Of a stretch of 64,000 nucleotides of DNA, positions 15,038 through 23,737 are shown piece by piece (the first letter of the stretch is position 1; every line of letters starts with the position of its first letter). The translations under genes were made by a program, and so were the position numbers. This stretch comes from Micromonospora pallida. GTDB taxonomy: Bacteria; Actinomycetota; Actinomycetes; Mycobacteriales; Micromonosporaceae. The stretch spans positions 682,001-746,000 of the forward strand of contig NZ_FMHW01000002.1 of NCBI RefSeq assembly GCF_900090325.1, given 5' to 3'. The notes beneath the pieces were generated by a model, which saw only the letters and a list, made by a program, of their open reading frames with translations, was not told the origin of the DNA and made no database searches.

Positions 15038-16159
15038 ATGGCAGAGCCGGATCGTGCGCCGGTGCCGCGTACCGGGCAGGCGACCTCCCTGGTCCGAGAA
15101 CTGTTCTGGGTGGTGCCGACGGTGCTCGCCGCCGTCGGCGGCACGGTGTTCCTGCTCTCCAACCGGGCCTGGGGCGCGGACGCGGCGGCGATCATCGGCT
15201 TTCCGCTCAGCGTGGTGGCGATCATCGTCGCCATCCTCATCGACCGGGGCGCCTTCAAAGCGCCCTTCCTCAAGGTGCCGCGCGACCGGCGGCGTACCTG
15301 GAAGTGGGCGGCGGCGTTCACTGTGGTCGTGATGCTGGGCACGGTCACGGTCTGGTGGATCCGGCGCGAGCCCGACCCGTTCGACTACCTGTCCGGCGAG
15401 GTCCGTATCGGCTATGTCGCCTACGAGTACCAGGGCTGGCACACCGATGACAGCAGCGGTGTCCCGGAGGGCTTCGACGTGGACCTGGCTCGGGATATCG
15501 AGGCGCATTTCCCGGACGCCCGAATCAGCTGGGTGGACCTGACCACTGTGGAAAACCGGATCCTGGCGTTGCGGGGCGAGTGGAGCAAGGCCGGCTCGCG
15601 CGTGAGGCAGGATCCGGTGAAGCTGGTCGTGTCGAACTTCAGCATGACACCGGAGCGGGCGGAGCGGATCGACTTTGCTGGGCCGTACTTCGTCGACGCC
15701 CAGGCGTTCCTCAGCCGGGACCCGAGCATCACCACCATCTCGAAGATCCCCCGAGGCCGGGTGTGCGTGCTGAAGGGGTCGCGTAGCGACGAGAAGCTCA
15801 CCCAGATCGGCTGGAACCCGCTCCGGGAGGACTCGCTGGCCGCCTGTGTGGCCGAGTACCACGCGGACCGGGTCGACGCGGTCTCCGACGACCGATCGCT
15901 GATCGCTGGCTTCGCGAAGGCGATCGGGCTGCCGCCGCCAAGCCCGCTGAATTATGGCGCGGAGAAGTACGGCGTGGGCATGCCGGACAACATGCCCCGC
16001 CTCTGCGCCGAGGTCAGTAAGGTCATTGACGACTTCCTGAAGTACAGGTGGTCGGACTCGTTCCGTGCTCACCTGACCCCGTTCGGCCTGTCCGAGGAGA
16101 GGTACGTACGCCCGACTTCGACCGACCCGTGCCAGCCCGCCGCACCCTGGTACGACTGA
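15038..16159 (+). CDS. Membrane-anchored solute-binding protein, family 3 type
   Basis: A 373-residue protein. Three hydrophobic segments lie in the first 115 residues (around LFWVVPTVLAAVGGTVFLL, AAIIGFPLSVVAIIVAILI and WAAAFTVVVMLGTVTVWWI). An extracellular domain follows that resembles amino-acid-type periplasmic binding proteins (PBPb): RIGYVAYEY, a VPEGFDVDLARDIE motif, and SMTPERAERIDFAGPYF. Such domains bind amino acids or similar small ligands. No permease or ATPase is nearby and there are three membrane helices instead of a lipobox, so it may be a sensor or scaffold and not a transporter subunit. ATG 15038 is chosen for GAGGGG seven bases upstream; an in-frame ATG at 15020 is possible. 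Confidence 0.75.
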   Translation: MAEPDRAPVPRTGQATSLVRELFWVVPTVLAAVGGTVFLLSNRAWGADAAAIIGFPLSVVAIIVAILIDRGAFKAPFLKVPRDRRRTWKWAAAFTVVVMLGTVTVWWIRREPDPFDYLSGEVRIGYVAYEYQGWHTDDSSGVPEGFDVDLARDIEAHFPDARISWVDLTTVENRILALRGEWSKAGSRVRQDPVKLVVSNFSMTPERAERIDFAGPYFVDAQAFLSRDPSITTISKIPRGRVCVLKGSRSDEKLTQIGWNPLREDSLAACVAEYHADRVDAVSDDRSLIAGFAKAIGLPPPSPLNYGAEKYGVGMPDNMPRLCAEVSKVIDDFLKYRWSDSFRAHLTPFGLSEERYVRPTSTDPCQPAAPWYD

Positions 16160-16260
16160 CCGCCAGCGGACCGACGAGAGCGCGACGGGGCGGGGCTCAG
16201 GTGAGCGCGACGAGTGCCTTATCGTACACCGAAGAGGGAATTCGACCCGCTCGCGCCCCA

Positions 16261-16266
16261 TACGCT
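16261..16266 (+). promoter_or_regulatory. Candidate -10 box (TACGCT) for the VOC gene
   Basis: TACGCT is followed by CGAGAT and an ATG at 16273. This supports 16273 as the original start, although the downstream VOC homology lies in a different frame. Confidence 0.45.
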
Positions 16267-16272
16267 CGAGAT

Positions 16273-16711
16273 ATGGCGATTCAACGAATGGACCACGTCG
16301 GTCGTTGTCGACGATCTCGAGGCTGCTATCGCGTTCTTCGTCGAACTTGGCATGGAGTTGGAGGGCGAGACGCCGGTCGAGGGCCGTTGGGTGGACCGGG
16401 TCGTCGGCCTCGACGGCGTCCGGGTCGACATCGCGATGATGCGGACACCGGATGGCCACGGCCGGCTTGAGTTGACGAAGTTTGATGCGCCGACGGCGGT
16501 CAGCGGCCAGCCGGAAAACGCACCGGCGAACACACTGGGCATCCGCCGCATTATGTTCGCCGTCGACGACATCGAGGACGTCCTTGCCCGTCTGCGCGCC
16601 CATGGTGCCGAACTCGTCGGTGAGGTGGCGCAGTACGAGGAGAGCTATCGGCTCTGTTACGTCCGTGGCCCCGAGGGCATCATCGTCGCACTGGCCGAGC
16701 AGCTCAGCTGA
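16273..16711 (+). pseudogene. VOC (glyoxalase/bleomycin-resistance fold) protein with an N-terminal frameshift
   Basis: From the ATG at 16273 the translation begins MAIQRMDHVG, the usual first strand of a VOC protein. About ten codons later (near 16303) the homology moves to another frame and continues VVVDDLEAAIAFFVELGMEL to the end at 16711, including GIRRIMFAVDDIEDVLARL and YVRGPEGIIVALAEQ. Adding two bases or removing one near 16303 would restore one continuous protein of about 146 residues. Either the gene is inactivated, the sequence has an error, or translation uses a GTG at 16214 in the second frame with an unrelated N-terminus. VOC proteins bind a metal and act on small molecules; the substrate is not evident. 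Confidence 0.65.
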
Positions 16712-16772
16712 AGGCTGCCGAAGGCCCGTTCATCCAAAGAATCATCCGGGCACTGATAGCTCGCAAAAGCTC

Positions 16773-16807
16773 GTCGAGTCCCGCCGATTGGCTCGGCGGG
16801 ACTCGAC
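16773..16807. terminator. Perfect 15-bp hairpin, bidirectional terminator
   Basis: GTCGAGTCCCGCCGA (16773-16787) and its exact reverse complement (16793-16807) are separated by the five-base loop TTGGC. It lies between the convergent VOC gene and the secreted-protein gene, where a shared terminator is expected. There is no long U-tract, as is common in actinomycetes. Confidence 0.75.
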
Positions 16808-16847
16808 ATATTGCCACATCGGATTCATCAATCAAATCGAGGTCGAT

Positions 16848-17321
16848 TCACTGCACCTGAAGACTGTCGGTCGTGGCGTTGCCGTAGTGATTGTATTGAG
16901 CATCGTAAACCCCCACCGAAGCGGCATATGCTCCCCTGGAGCGCGGGATCGCGCAGAGGTTGGTTGCGGTATGCCAGACCTGCCCCGCCGGGATGACCAA
17001 GTTGGTCCAACCACCATAAGGATACTGAGGGCACGTGCCTGTGGAGCCATTGACAAAGTACGAGAGAGTGACTGTGTCGACCTGCCAGTTGGTGGAGCTC
17101 GCATTGCCGAAATGCACGGTGAAATAGACTTCGTTGTTGTCCGCCCAAGCGCACGTCTGCCAGTAGCGGTTGGGGCTCGTCGTAGCGTACTGGTAGCCGG
17201 TGCAAATGCTGCCAGAGCCGCCTGGCGGGACGATGACATCGGCGTGGGCGGGCGCGGCGACCGCAGTTGCGGCGACCACGCCCATGAGTCCAGCCAGCAG
17301 CCTCCGAGTAACTCGCTTCAT
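16848..17321 (-). CDS. Secreted protein of unknown function
   Basis: A 157-residue protein with a clear Sec signal peptide: basic MKRVTRR, a hydrophobic core, and a likely cleavage after AHA near residue 28. The mature part is rich in Tyr, Asn, Thr and Ser, has four cysteines that could form two disulphides, and is predicted to be mostly beta strand. I do not recognise the family. ATG 17321 is preferred over the GTG-like position at 17384 because the signal peptide starts there and CGGGGGAAAAGA precedes it. The gene is visibly less GC-rich at third positions than its neighbours, suggesting horizontal transfer. Confidence 0.7.
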   Translation of the reverse strand: MKRVTRRLLAGLMGVVAATAVAAPAHADVIVPPGGSGSICTGYQYATTSPNRYWQTCAWADNNEVYFTVHFGNASSTNWQVDTVTLSYFVNGSTGTCPQYPYGGWTNLVIPAGQVWHTATNLCAIPRSRGAYAASVGVYDAQYNHYGNATTDSLQVQ

Positions 17322-17520
17322 TCTTTTCCCCCGATTCAGACGACGAGACAAGCCAGGGCCGGAAGTTCCCGCCGGTGAGTGCAAAAACTAATGCATTCCT
17401 CTTGCGAGGTTGGCAACACCCATCAGGCGACATGGATATTGAAGCATGGCTATCGATGATTCGCTACCCATGCACCTTGATGGCCGATCTCACAGCCGGC
17501 GTCAACCGCGCACCAACCAC

Positions 17521-20400
17521 TCAGAGTCGGTAGCGGCAGGCGAGGTCGACCTGTGGACTGGTGGTGCCGGTGCTGGGGATCTCGACGTAGTAGCTGAAGC
17601 CGTTGTCCAGGCCGGCGACCGAGATCGTCCACTCGTACGGAGACACGGACTGCGGCGAGGACTGCCAGGCACCGGTGCCAACCCGGTAGTGCAGCGTGGC
17701 CGGCACGTCCGAGTCGACCTGCACGTACGCGTGGTAGCGCCGCCGGTCGGGCTTGACCAGCAGCATCCCGCGCACCTTGCCGACACCCGTGACGGTACGG
17801 ATGTCGTAGTCCTTGGCCGTCGGATGCGACGGTGTCGCGGGTGCTTCGGTGTGCAGGGCGTTGACGTCCAGTCCGGCGAGGTTGAGTCCGGAGACGACGA
17901 TCCCGACCAGGCCCTTGCCCGGGACGGTCACCGTGATCGAGTTGTTGGTGACCGTGGCGGTCGTCGACGTGCCGTCGGCGGCGTACACCTTCGCCGGGTA
18001 CGTCGACGCGGTCATGTTCAGTTTCGCCGCGTCGAGGGTGACCGTGACGGTCGCGGCGTTGCTCGAGGTGTTGGTCAGACCGACCGCGTACTGGGTGTTC
18101 CCCGCCCGGGCCCCGATCCAGTTGACCACGTAGTTGTTCACCGTGACCAGGCCACGCGGCATCCACAGCCAGGCATTGGTGACGTCGAAGAACCGGCCGG
18201 GCCGGTGCCCGTACGTGTGGTAGCGGAAGAACGCGTACGTCGCCTCGAACTCGGCGGGGAACTCGATGCGTCCGCCGGACGCGAGCCACTGCTCGGTCAG
18301 CAGGTAGTCGATGGTCAACCCGAGCACGGCCGGGATGTGGTGGAAGAAGATCCGGGTCGCGCCCGTCGGACCCTGGGTCGGGAAGTCCGGCTTCATGTGC
18401 GTCACCGAGAACTGGTGCAGGTAGTAGCCGGGGTAGTTCGTGTAGCGGCCGATGACGGCGTTCGCGGCGATGTTGGCGAGCAGCGGGTCGTTCACGTAGC
18501 GGGACAGCCGGAGCAGGAACGGCGCCCACATCGGCAGCAGCGTGTGCCCACCGGTGATCGGCCGGTAGGTCGGTACCGCCTCGAAGGTCAGGCCGGTGAC
18601 GTTCAGCTTCCAGTTGTCGGCGGACTCCGGCGGCGGCGGGTTCGGCCCCGGGTAGTCCGGCAGGACGTCGGAGTCTTCCGCCCAGCGCACGCCGGTCTCG
18701 GTGACCCAGGTGCCGGTGGGCACCGTGGTCGTGCCGTGCACGACCGGCCGTACGTAGTGCTGGGTGACGAACCGCTGCGCCTCTTTGTACGCGGCGTCCA
18801 GGAAGCGTTGTTCGCCGGACTCCTCGTACAGGTCGAGGAGTTCGATCCACGCCTTGGAGAAGTAGTACTGGAAGTCGCCGGAGTCGACGGTGGTGTCGTA
18901 CCCGGTCAGGATTCCCTGGGTGCTGATGTAGTCGTCGGCCCGGGTCTTCGCGGTCGCCAGGTGGGTCGGGTCACCGGTGAGGCGGTACGCGTTCACCGGC
19001 GTCGCCATCGGCGGTCGCCGGAACGCCGAGTCCCGGGCGCCGTTGAGGTGCTGGGTGGCGGCCCACTCGATGCCACCGGACATGCCGCGCATCATCCGGT
19101 GCAGCGGGACGAGGGTCGACGTGTCGAACGGAATGCCGCAGATGCGGTGCGCGTCGGGCATCCAGGAGTAGCGGTCGCGCGACACGTGGAACTCCACGAC
19201 CGGCAGGGCGTGCGAACCGTAGAGGGTGTCGTCGGCGGTCAGGTAGTACGCGGAGAGCAGGGCGCCGGCGGTGGCCTGCCGGGTCGCCTTGTCGTTCTCG
19301 ATGTCGGCGAACGACTTGGCCCGGTCCCACCAGCCGCTGTAGCTGGGGGTGAACGTCACCGGGTCGGTCGTCGCCGGGCCGTCCTTCACCAGGTCGATGA
19401 GGTTGTGCAGGGTCGCGGTCAACGACGTGCCGTAGACGTTGGCGCGGTAGTTGGTGAGCCCGTACTCGTTCTGCACGAGCTGCTTGTACGCCTCGTACAG
19501 CCCGACCGGCTGGGCGCGTAGCTGGAACGTGAAGGAGTACGGCGTACCGGCCGTCATCCGCGAACGCGTCCCGAACTGCGGCGCGAAGATGATCGGCTGC
19601 ACCTCGGCGGACTCGTTGCGCAGCGACATCCCGTACCGCTGGCTGTCGATCCCGTCGTTGTGTTCGCTCTCGAAGACGATCTCGTCGGCCGGGAGTGCGA
19701 CACCCCAGGTCCAGGTGGTGCTGCCGATCTGGTGCTCGACGAGGGAGGCGGGCACCGGCAGGTCGAGCGCGCCGAGGGACTCGACCGTCTCCACGACCCG
19801 TGCGTGCTGCCGGGGGCCGCACAGCACCTCGGTCACGGCGCTGGCCGCGAGGCCGGTGAACGCCTGGTGGCCGACCATGTAGTTGATGCTCGCCGCCGGG
19901 GTCAGCGTCACCGTCGCCTCGGGGTGGGAGCCGGCCACCGACCAGTCGACCACCAGTTGGCTGCCGTCGGGCAGGCCGGCGGTGAGTCGTACGGTCTTGG
20001 CGTCGACGGCGGCCAGGGTGTCCCAGGTGACCCACTTCGGCACCGTGGAGGTGTAGTAGTCGGTGCGGTTGGGGGTGCCGTGGGTGCACATCACCCACTG
20101 CTCGCCGAAGCGTTCCGACTCGGTGGTGATCAGCGGCTGCCACTGGCCGCCTGCCACGCACCAGAGATCTCGGACCACCGTCTTGCCGCCGGTCCAGGTC
20201 GCGGTACGGAAGGTCAGGCGGTATGTGGCGTTCTCGATGGTGATCGGTGTGCCGTAGGTGATGCCTGTGGGCGGCGCGGCGCGCAGCGGTGAGGTCCGGG
20301 AACCCGCCTGCGCGGCGGTGCCGATCCACGGGGCCGTCGCCATCCCGAACGTTCCCGCTGCGGCGATCTTCAACATGGCCCGCCGGTTCACTCTCTCCAC
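17521..20400 (-). CDS. Large Tat-exported protein, putative alpha/alpha-barrel carbohydrate-active enzyme
   Basis: A 959-residue protein. It opens with a twin-arginine signal (VNRRAMLKIAAAGTFGMA), so it should be exported folded. Residues about 50-330 look like a beta-rich domain; about 340-780 contain repeated aromatic helical segments (YSGWWDRAKSFADIENDKA, DSGDFQYYFSKAWIELLDLY, YLHQFSVTHMKPDF) that resemble six-hairpin or alpha/alpha-toroid glycosidases and polysaccharide lyases; the C-terminus (about 790-959) looks like beta-sandwich or Fn3-like modules. I cannot assign a GH or PL family or identify catalytic residues. The GTG at 20400 has GGAG five bases upstream. An extended frame to 20559 lacks support. 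Confidence 0.7.
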   Translation of the reverse strand: MERVNRRAMLKIAAAGTFGMATAPWIGTAAQAGSRTSPLRAAPPTGITYGTPITIENATYRLTFRTATWTGGKTVVRDLWCVAGGQWQPLITTESERFGEQWVMCTHGTPNRTDYYTSTVPKWVTWDTLAAVDAKTVRLTAGLPDGSQLVVDWSVAGSHPEATVTLTPAASINYMVGHQAFTGLAASAVTEVLCGPRQHARVVETVESLGALDLPVPASLVEHQIGSTTWTWGVALPADEIVFESEHNDGIDSQRYGMSLRNESAEVQPIIFAPQFGTRSRMTAGTPYSFTFQLRAQPVGLYEAYKQLVQNEYGLTNYRANVYGTSLTATLHNLIDLVKDGPATTDPVTFTPSYSGWWDRAKSFADIENDKATRQATAGALLSAYYLTADDTLYGSHALPVVEFHVSRDRYSWMPDAHRICGIPFDTSTLVPLHRMMRGMSGGIEWAATQHLNGARDSAFRRPPMATPVNAYRLTGDPTHLATAKTRADDYISTQGILTGYDTTVDSGDFQYYFSKAWIELLDLYEESGEQRFLDAAYKEAQRFVTQHYVRPVVHGTTTVPTGTWVTETGVRWAEDSDVLPDYPGPNPPPPESADNWKLNVTGLTFEAVPTYRPITGGHTLLPMWAPFLLRLSRYVNDPLLANIAANAVIGRYTNYPGYYLHQFSVTHMKPDFPTQGPTGATRIFFHHIPAVLGLTIDYLLTEQWLASGGRIEFPAEFEATYAFFRYHTYGHRPGRFFDVTNAWLWMPRGLVTVNNYVVNWIGARAGNTQYAVGLTNTSSNAATVTVTLDAAKLNMTASTYPAKVYAADGTSTTATVTNNSITVTVPGKGLVGIVVSGLNLAGLDVNALHTEAPATPSHPTAKDYDIRTVTGVGKVRGMLLVKPDRRRYHAYVQVDSDVPATLHYRVGTGAWQSSPQSVSPYEWTISVAGLDNGFSYYVEIPSTGTTSPQVDLACRYRL

Positions 20401-20592
20401 GACTTCTCCTTCACGTTGCGCCGGGACGGAACCGGGACGACGCGGGCTGCGCGCGGCTGGCAGTGGCGGTACGGACCGCGACGGCTGCTGGCGGGCGCAG
20501 TCGTGTCCCCGGATGCGCGGCATCAATGTGAAGGTGTAATCCACGTAGTGCCGCGTCACCCGGCTATCGACGAATCAGTGAACTGTTTCGCA

Positions 20593-20623
20593 GAAGCTTC
20601 ATCCATGTTTCGGATCATGTCAA
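20593..20623 (-). promoter_or_regulatory. Candidate promoter and operator upstream of the Tat-exported protein
   Basis: Reading the minus strand, TTGACA (20618-20623) is a perfect -35 hexamer, and the palindrome GAAGCTTC (20593-20600) lies where the -10 region and operator would be. GAAAC motifs flank it. The stretch is AT-richer than its surroundings. It is about 190 bases before the GTG at 20400, which implies a long leader. Confidence 0.35.
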
Positions 20624-20926
20624 TGCCATGTGGGTCATCAACTCCGTCGATACCCGCAGGCCGGCGGGGTCGGCCGGCAACCGGTGGGCAGGATGGCAGG
20701 GCCGGCCGGCGGGAGGGCGCCGTCGGTGCAGGGTGCGGTGGGGAAGGTCGTCGACGTGACGTAACCGGGGGGCGTGGAACCCCGCCCGGTGAGGTGTGGG
20801 CAGCTCGACGGGCCAGACGCGGCAACACCGTCGAGCCTGCGGGGGACGGTCCCGGCCAGACCGGTCCGGCTGAGCCTGGCGGCCGGTGCCGCCACTGCCG
20901 GTAGATGGCCTGGCCGGGGACTCCGG
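20624..20926. other. Stretch without a recognisable gene
   Basis: Roughly 300 bases between the promoter region of the exported protein and the end of murL. It holds several G/C-rich inverted repeats (for example near 20830-20870) but I see no convincing coding sequence or RNA gene. It may contain the terminator of murL. Confidence 0.5.
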
Positions 20927-22276
20927 TCAGGTGAGCGCGTCGAGGGCCTTGGCGTACGCCGGGGGAACGAAGTTCGGTCCGCCCGGGGTGAACACGTCGG
21001 AGTCGGCCGCCGTCGACCAGGCGGTGTCCGGAACCGCCTCGACCAGGGCACGGACCACCGGCGCGTCCCGCCACTGCTCCTGCCCGGCCAGGAGGCTCAA
21101 CGCCACCACCGACTCCTCGACCTCGCCGACGCACTCGAACGGCTTGTGTCCGTCCACCCCGAGCAGTTCCCGGTAGCCGGGGAGCTGCGTGTCGTCGGCG
21201 AGCAGGTCACCGCCGAAGATGTGGGTGATCCGTTCGCGGGGCATGAACGGGGCGAGGGCGAGGAAGACGAACCGGCACTTCGGACAGTCCCGGCACCAGC
21301 GGGCGCTCGGGTCGTGCAGCTTGAACGCCGCGTTGCAGCTCGTCACCACGTCGTCGTACCGGGTGAAGGCGGCGAAGAGCCGGGCAATGTGCAGCTCCGA
21401 CAGGGAACGCAGCAGCGAGAAGTAGGGCTCGGTGAGCCCGGCCCGCTCGGCGAGCGCGGCCCGCAGCAGCCCCTCCGCCGCGACGCCCTTGGACCACTGG
21501 TGGTTGATCTCGTGACCGTTCCAGATCAGGTTCGGGTCGGAGGCGGAACGCTCGTTGGACATCACCACCGGGCCGAGCCCGTGCAGCACGGCGGTGGCGA
21601 CGGCGATCAACGAGTTGATCGCGGTGACCGGGATGTGCCCGTTGAGCGCACCCGCCTTGTTCAGCTCGAACAGCGTCGGGTCGAGCCGCCGCCGGGCCGC
21701 GAGCGCGGTCAGCCCGGACGCCGCGTTGACCGCGTCGATGACGTGGTTGGGGTTGACCGAGAACGGCACGGGGTCCATACCGGCCCGACGCAGCGCCTCC
21801 AGGCTGACGATGGAGTCCTTCCCACCACCGACCGCCGAGAGGGGACGCCGGTCGCTGGTGTCCACCGGGGGCGCCGGAGGCACCGAACCGGTCGGGATCT
21901 CCGGGGTCAGCTCCAGCACGTACGGGAGCTGGTTGCGGTAGGCGTACTCGGCGAGGCCCTGGGTGTAGACGGCGGTGAGCCAGGCGGCGGCGGCCGGGCC
22001 CAGCGGCGCGGGCGCGACCAGGCGGGGCGGGGCGGCGGCCTTGTAGTAGCTCACCCCGGCGGCCAGGTGCAGCAGGTCGAGCACCCGGTCGAGGGTGGCG
22101 AGGGTGGCCTCGGAGGGCGGCCCGGGCGGCGGCGGAAGGGTGATCACCTCGGTGAAACGCAGCTCGCCGTCCGGGCCGGTCAGCGCGTAGTCCAGCCGTA
22201 CCTCGCCGGTGGCCGGGTCGATCGAGCGGGACGGGAAGGTGAAGGCGTCCATCCGCCGGAGCTGTTCGTTGGGCAC
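20927..22276 (-). CDS. murL: UDP-N-acetylmuramoyl-L-Ala-L-Glu epimerase (MurL)
   Basis: A 449-residue protein. Near residue 180 it carries SAVGGGKDSIVSLEALRRAG, a PP-loop-like nucleotide motif seen in ATP-dependent enzymes of this family; near the C-terminal third it has CRDCPKCRFVFLALAPFMPR with three spaced cysteines. MurL uses ATP and Mg2+ to convert the terminal L-Glu of UDP-MurNAc-L-Ala-L-Glu to D-Glu, replacing glutamate racemase. The identification is strongly supported by the divergent murD2 gene, whose product makes exactly this substrate; the pair was first described in Xanthomonas and occurs in Micromonosporaceae. The start is GTG 22276, five bases after TAGTAT; ATG 22252 is an alternative. 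Confidence 0.85.
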   Translation of the reverse strand: MPNEQLRRMDAFTFPSRSIDPATGEVRLDYALTGPDGELRFTEVITLPPPPGPPSEATLATLDRVLDLLHLAAGVSYYKAAAPPRLVAPAPLGPAAAAWLTAVYTQGLAEYAYRNQLPYVLELTPEIPTGSVPPAPPVDTSDRRPLSAVGGGKDSIVSLEALRRAGMDPVPFSVNPNHVIDAVNAASGLTALAARRRLDPTLFELNKAGALNGHIPVTAINSLIAVATAVLHGLGPVVMSNERSASDPNLIWNGHEINHQWSKGVAAEGLLRAALAERAGLTEPYFSLLRSLSELHIARLFAAFTRYDDVVTSCNAAFKLHDPSARWCRDCPKCRFVFLALAPFMPRERITHIFGGDLLADDTQLPGYRELLGVDGHKPFECVGEVEESVVALSLLAGQEQWRDAPVVRALVEAVPDTAWSTAADSDVFTPGGPNFVPPAYAKALDALT

Positions 22277-22281
22277 ACGCC

Positions 22282-22287
22282 ATACTA
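22282..22287 (-). promoter_or_regulatory. Candidate -10 box (TAGTAT) for murL
   Basis: On the minus strand TAGTAT is five bases before the GTG at 22276. It sits in the 54-base gap between the divergent murL and murD2 starts, so both promoters must share or overlap this short region. Confidence 0.5.
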
Positions 22288-22330
22288 GGCCGTGACAAAT
22301 GAGCCCGTACCCGGCTGGAGGAGATCCCCT

Positions 22331-23674
22331 GTGCGCCTGTCTGACCTGCGCGGACGTTCCGTGGCCGTCTGGGGCACCGGCCGGGAGGGCCGGGCGGCGG
22401 TGACCGCCGTCGCCGCGCACGGCCCGGCGGAGCTGGTCGCTGTCGACGACAGCGCGAACTTCCTGTCGCTGGACTGGTCCGGGGCATTGGCCGAGGTCGC
22501 GCCGCTGGTCGTGGGGGAGGAGGGCTTCGCCCGGCTGGCCGCCGCCGACGTGGTGGTCCGCTCGCCGGGGGTGCCGCAGACCCACCCGTGGCTGGTCGAG
22601 CTGCGCCGTCGGGGCGTCACCGTCACGGGCGGCAGCGCGCTCTGGATGGCCGACCACGCCGCGCGCACCGTCGGGGTCACCGGCAGCAAGGGCAAGAGCA
22701 CCACGTCCAGCCTGATCAGCCACCTGCTCACCGCCGTCGGCCAGCCGAACGTGTTCGGCGGCAACATCGGGGTGCCGCTGCTCGACCTGCCCGACGCCGA
22801 GCTGTACGTGCTGGAGCTGTCCAGCTACCAGTGCAGCGACCTGACCGACTCGCCCCGGGTCGCGGTGGTCACCGCGCTCTTCCCCGAGCACCTCGACGCG
22901 CACGGCGGCGAGCAGGAGTACTACCGGGACAAGCTGAACCTGCTCGCGCACGGGCCGGAGACGGTAGTGGTCAACGGCACCGACGAGCGGCTCGCCGCCG
23001 AGCTGGGCGACCGTCCGGCGGTCCTTGTCGGCCGCCCGGACAGCTTCCACGTCGCTCCCGGCCCGGACGGCACCCCGTGGTTCCACGCCGCCGACCGGCC
23101 GCTTTTCCCGCGTACGACGCTGCCGCTGGTCGGCGCGCACAACGCGGGCAACCTCTGCGTGGCCCTGGCGGTGCTGGACGCGCTCGGCGTGGACGTGCCG
23201 GCCCGCTCGGACGAGGTCGCGACGGCGGTCGCCGCGTTCCAGGGGCTCGCCCACCGGCTCAGGGAGATCGCCAACTCCTCCGGCCTGACCTTCGTGGACG
23301 ACTCCCTCGCCACCAACCCGCACGCGGCGATGCACGCCATCGACGCGTACGAGGGCCGCCCGTTGACGGTGATCGTCGGCGGCAACGACCGAGGGCTGGA
23401 CTACACCCCGTTGCGGGAGCACCTGACCGAACGGGAGATCACCGTGATCGGCATCCCGGACAGTGGCCCCCGGATCGTCGAGACCCTCGCCGGGTTGCCC
23501 CGGGTGCGTACCGAACTTGCCGACGACCTGGTCGCCGCGGTGCGGCTGGCCCGCAAGCTCACCCCGGCCGAGGGGGTGGTGCTGCTCTCACCGGCCGCGC
23601 CCAGCTACGGCCGGTTCCGTAACTTCGAGCACCGCTCCGAGGTCTTCGCCCAGGCGGTACGGGAAACCGCCTGA
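22331..23674 (+). CDS. murD2: UDP-N-acetylmuramoyl-L-alanine--L-glutamate ligase (MurD2)
   Basis: A 447-residue Mur ligase. N-terminal Rossmann-like motif VAVWGTGREGRAA, P-loop GVTGSKGKSTTSSL near residue 115, HLDAHGG, and C-terminal VDDSLATNPHAAMHA with GGNDRGLDY, all in the expected order. Normal MurD adds D-Glu; MurD2 adds L-Glu to UDP-MurNAc-L-Ala, and MurL then epimerises it. That reading rests on the divergent murL next door; from sequence alone the ligase could be called MurD-like. GTG 22331 has GGAGGAG seven bases upstream, better than the in-frame GTG at 22292. The enzyme acts in the cytoplasm in peptidoglycan precursor synthesis. Confidence 0.85.
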   Translation: MRLSDLRGRSVAVWGTGREGRAAVTAVAAHGPAELVAVDDSANFLSLDWSGALAEVAPLVVGEEGFARLAAADVVVRSPGVPQTHPWLVELRRRGVTVTGGSALWMADHAARTVGVTGSKGKSTTSSLISHLLTAVGQPNVFGGNIGVPLLDLPDAELYVLELSSYQCSDLTDSPRVAVVTALFPEHLDAHGGEQEYYRDKLNLLAHGPETVVVNGTDERLAAELGDRPAVLVGRPDSFHVAPGPDGTPWFHAADRPLFPRTTLPLVGAHNAGNLCVALAVLDALGVDVPARSDEVATAVAAFQGLAHRLREIANSSGLTFVDDSLATNPHAAMHAIDAYEGRPLTVIVGGNDRGLDYTPLREHLTEREITVIGIPDSGPRIVETLAGLPRVRTELADDLVAAVRLARKLTPAEGVVLLSPAAPSYGRFRNFEHRSEVFAQAVRETA

Positions 23675-23737
23675 TCCGACCCGGCCGCCACCAGGCATGA
23701 TGGTCCGCTGGTGGCGGACGGAAGGCGGGGATGCGGC

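Noticed and set aside
20927..23422. A frame extending murL by 380 codons upstream
   Set aside because: The extension is antisense to murD2 and low in complexity; homology to MurL starts near 22276.
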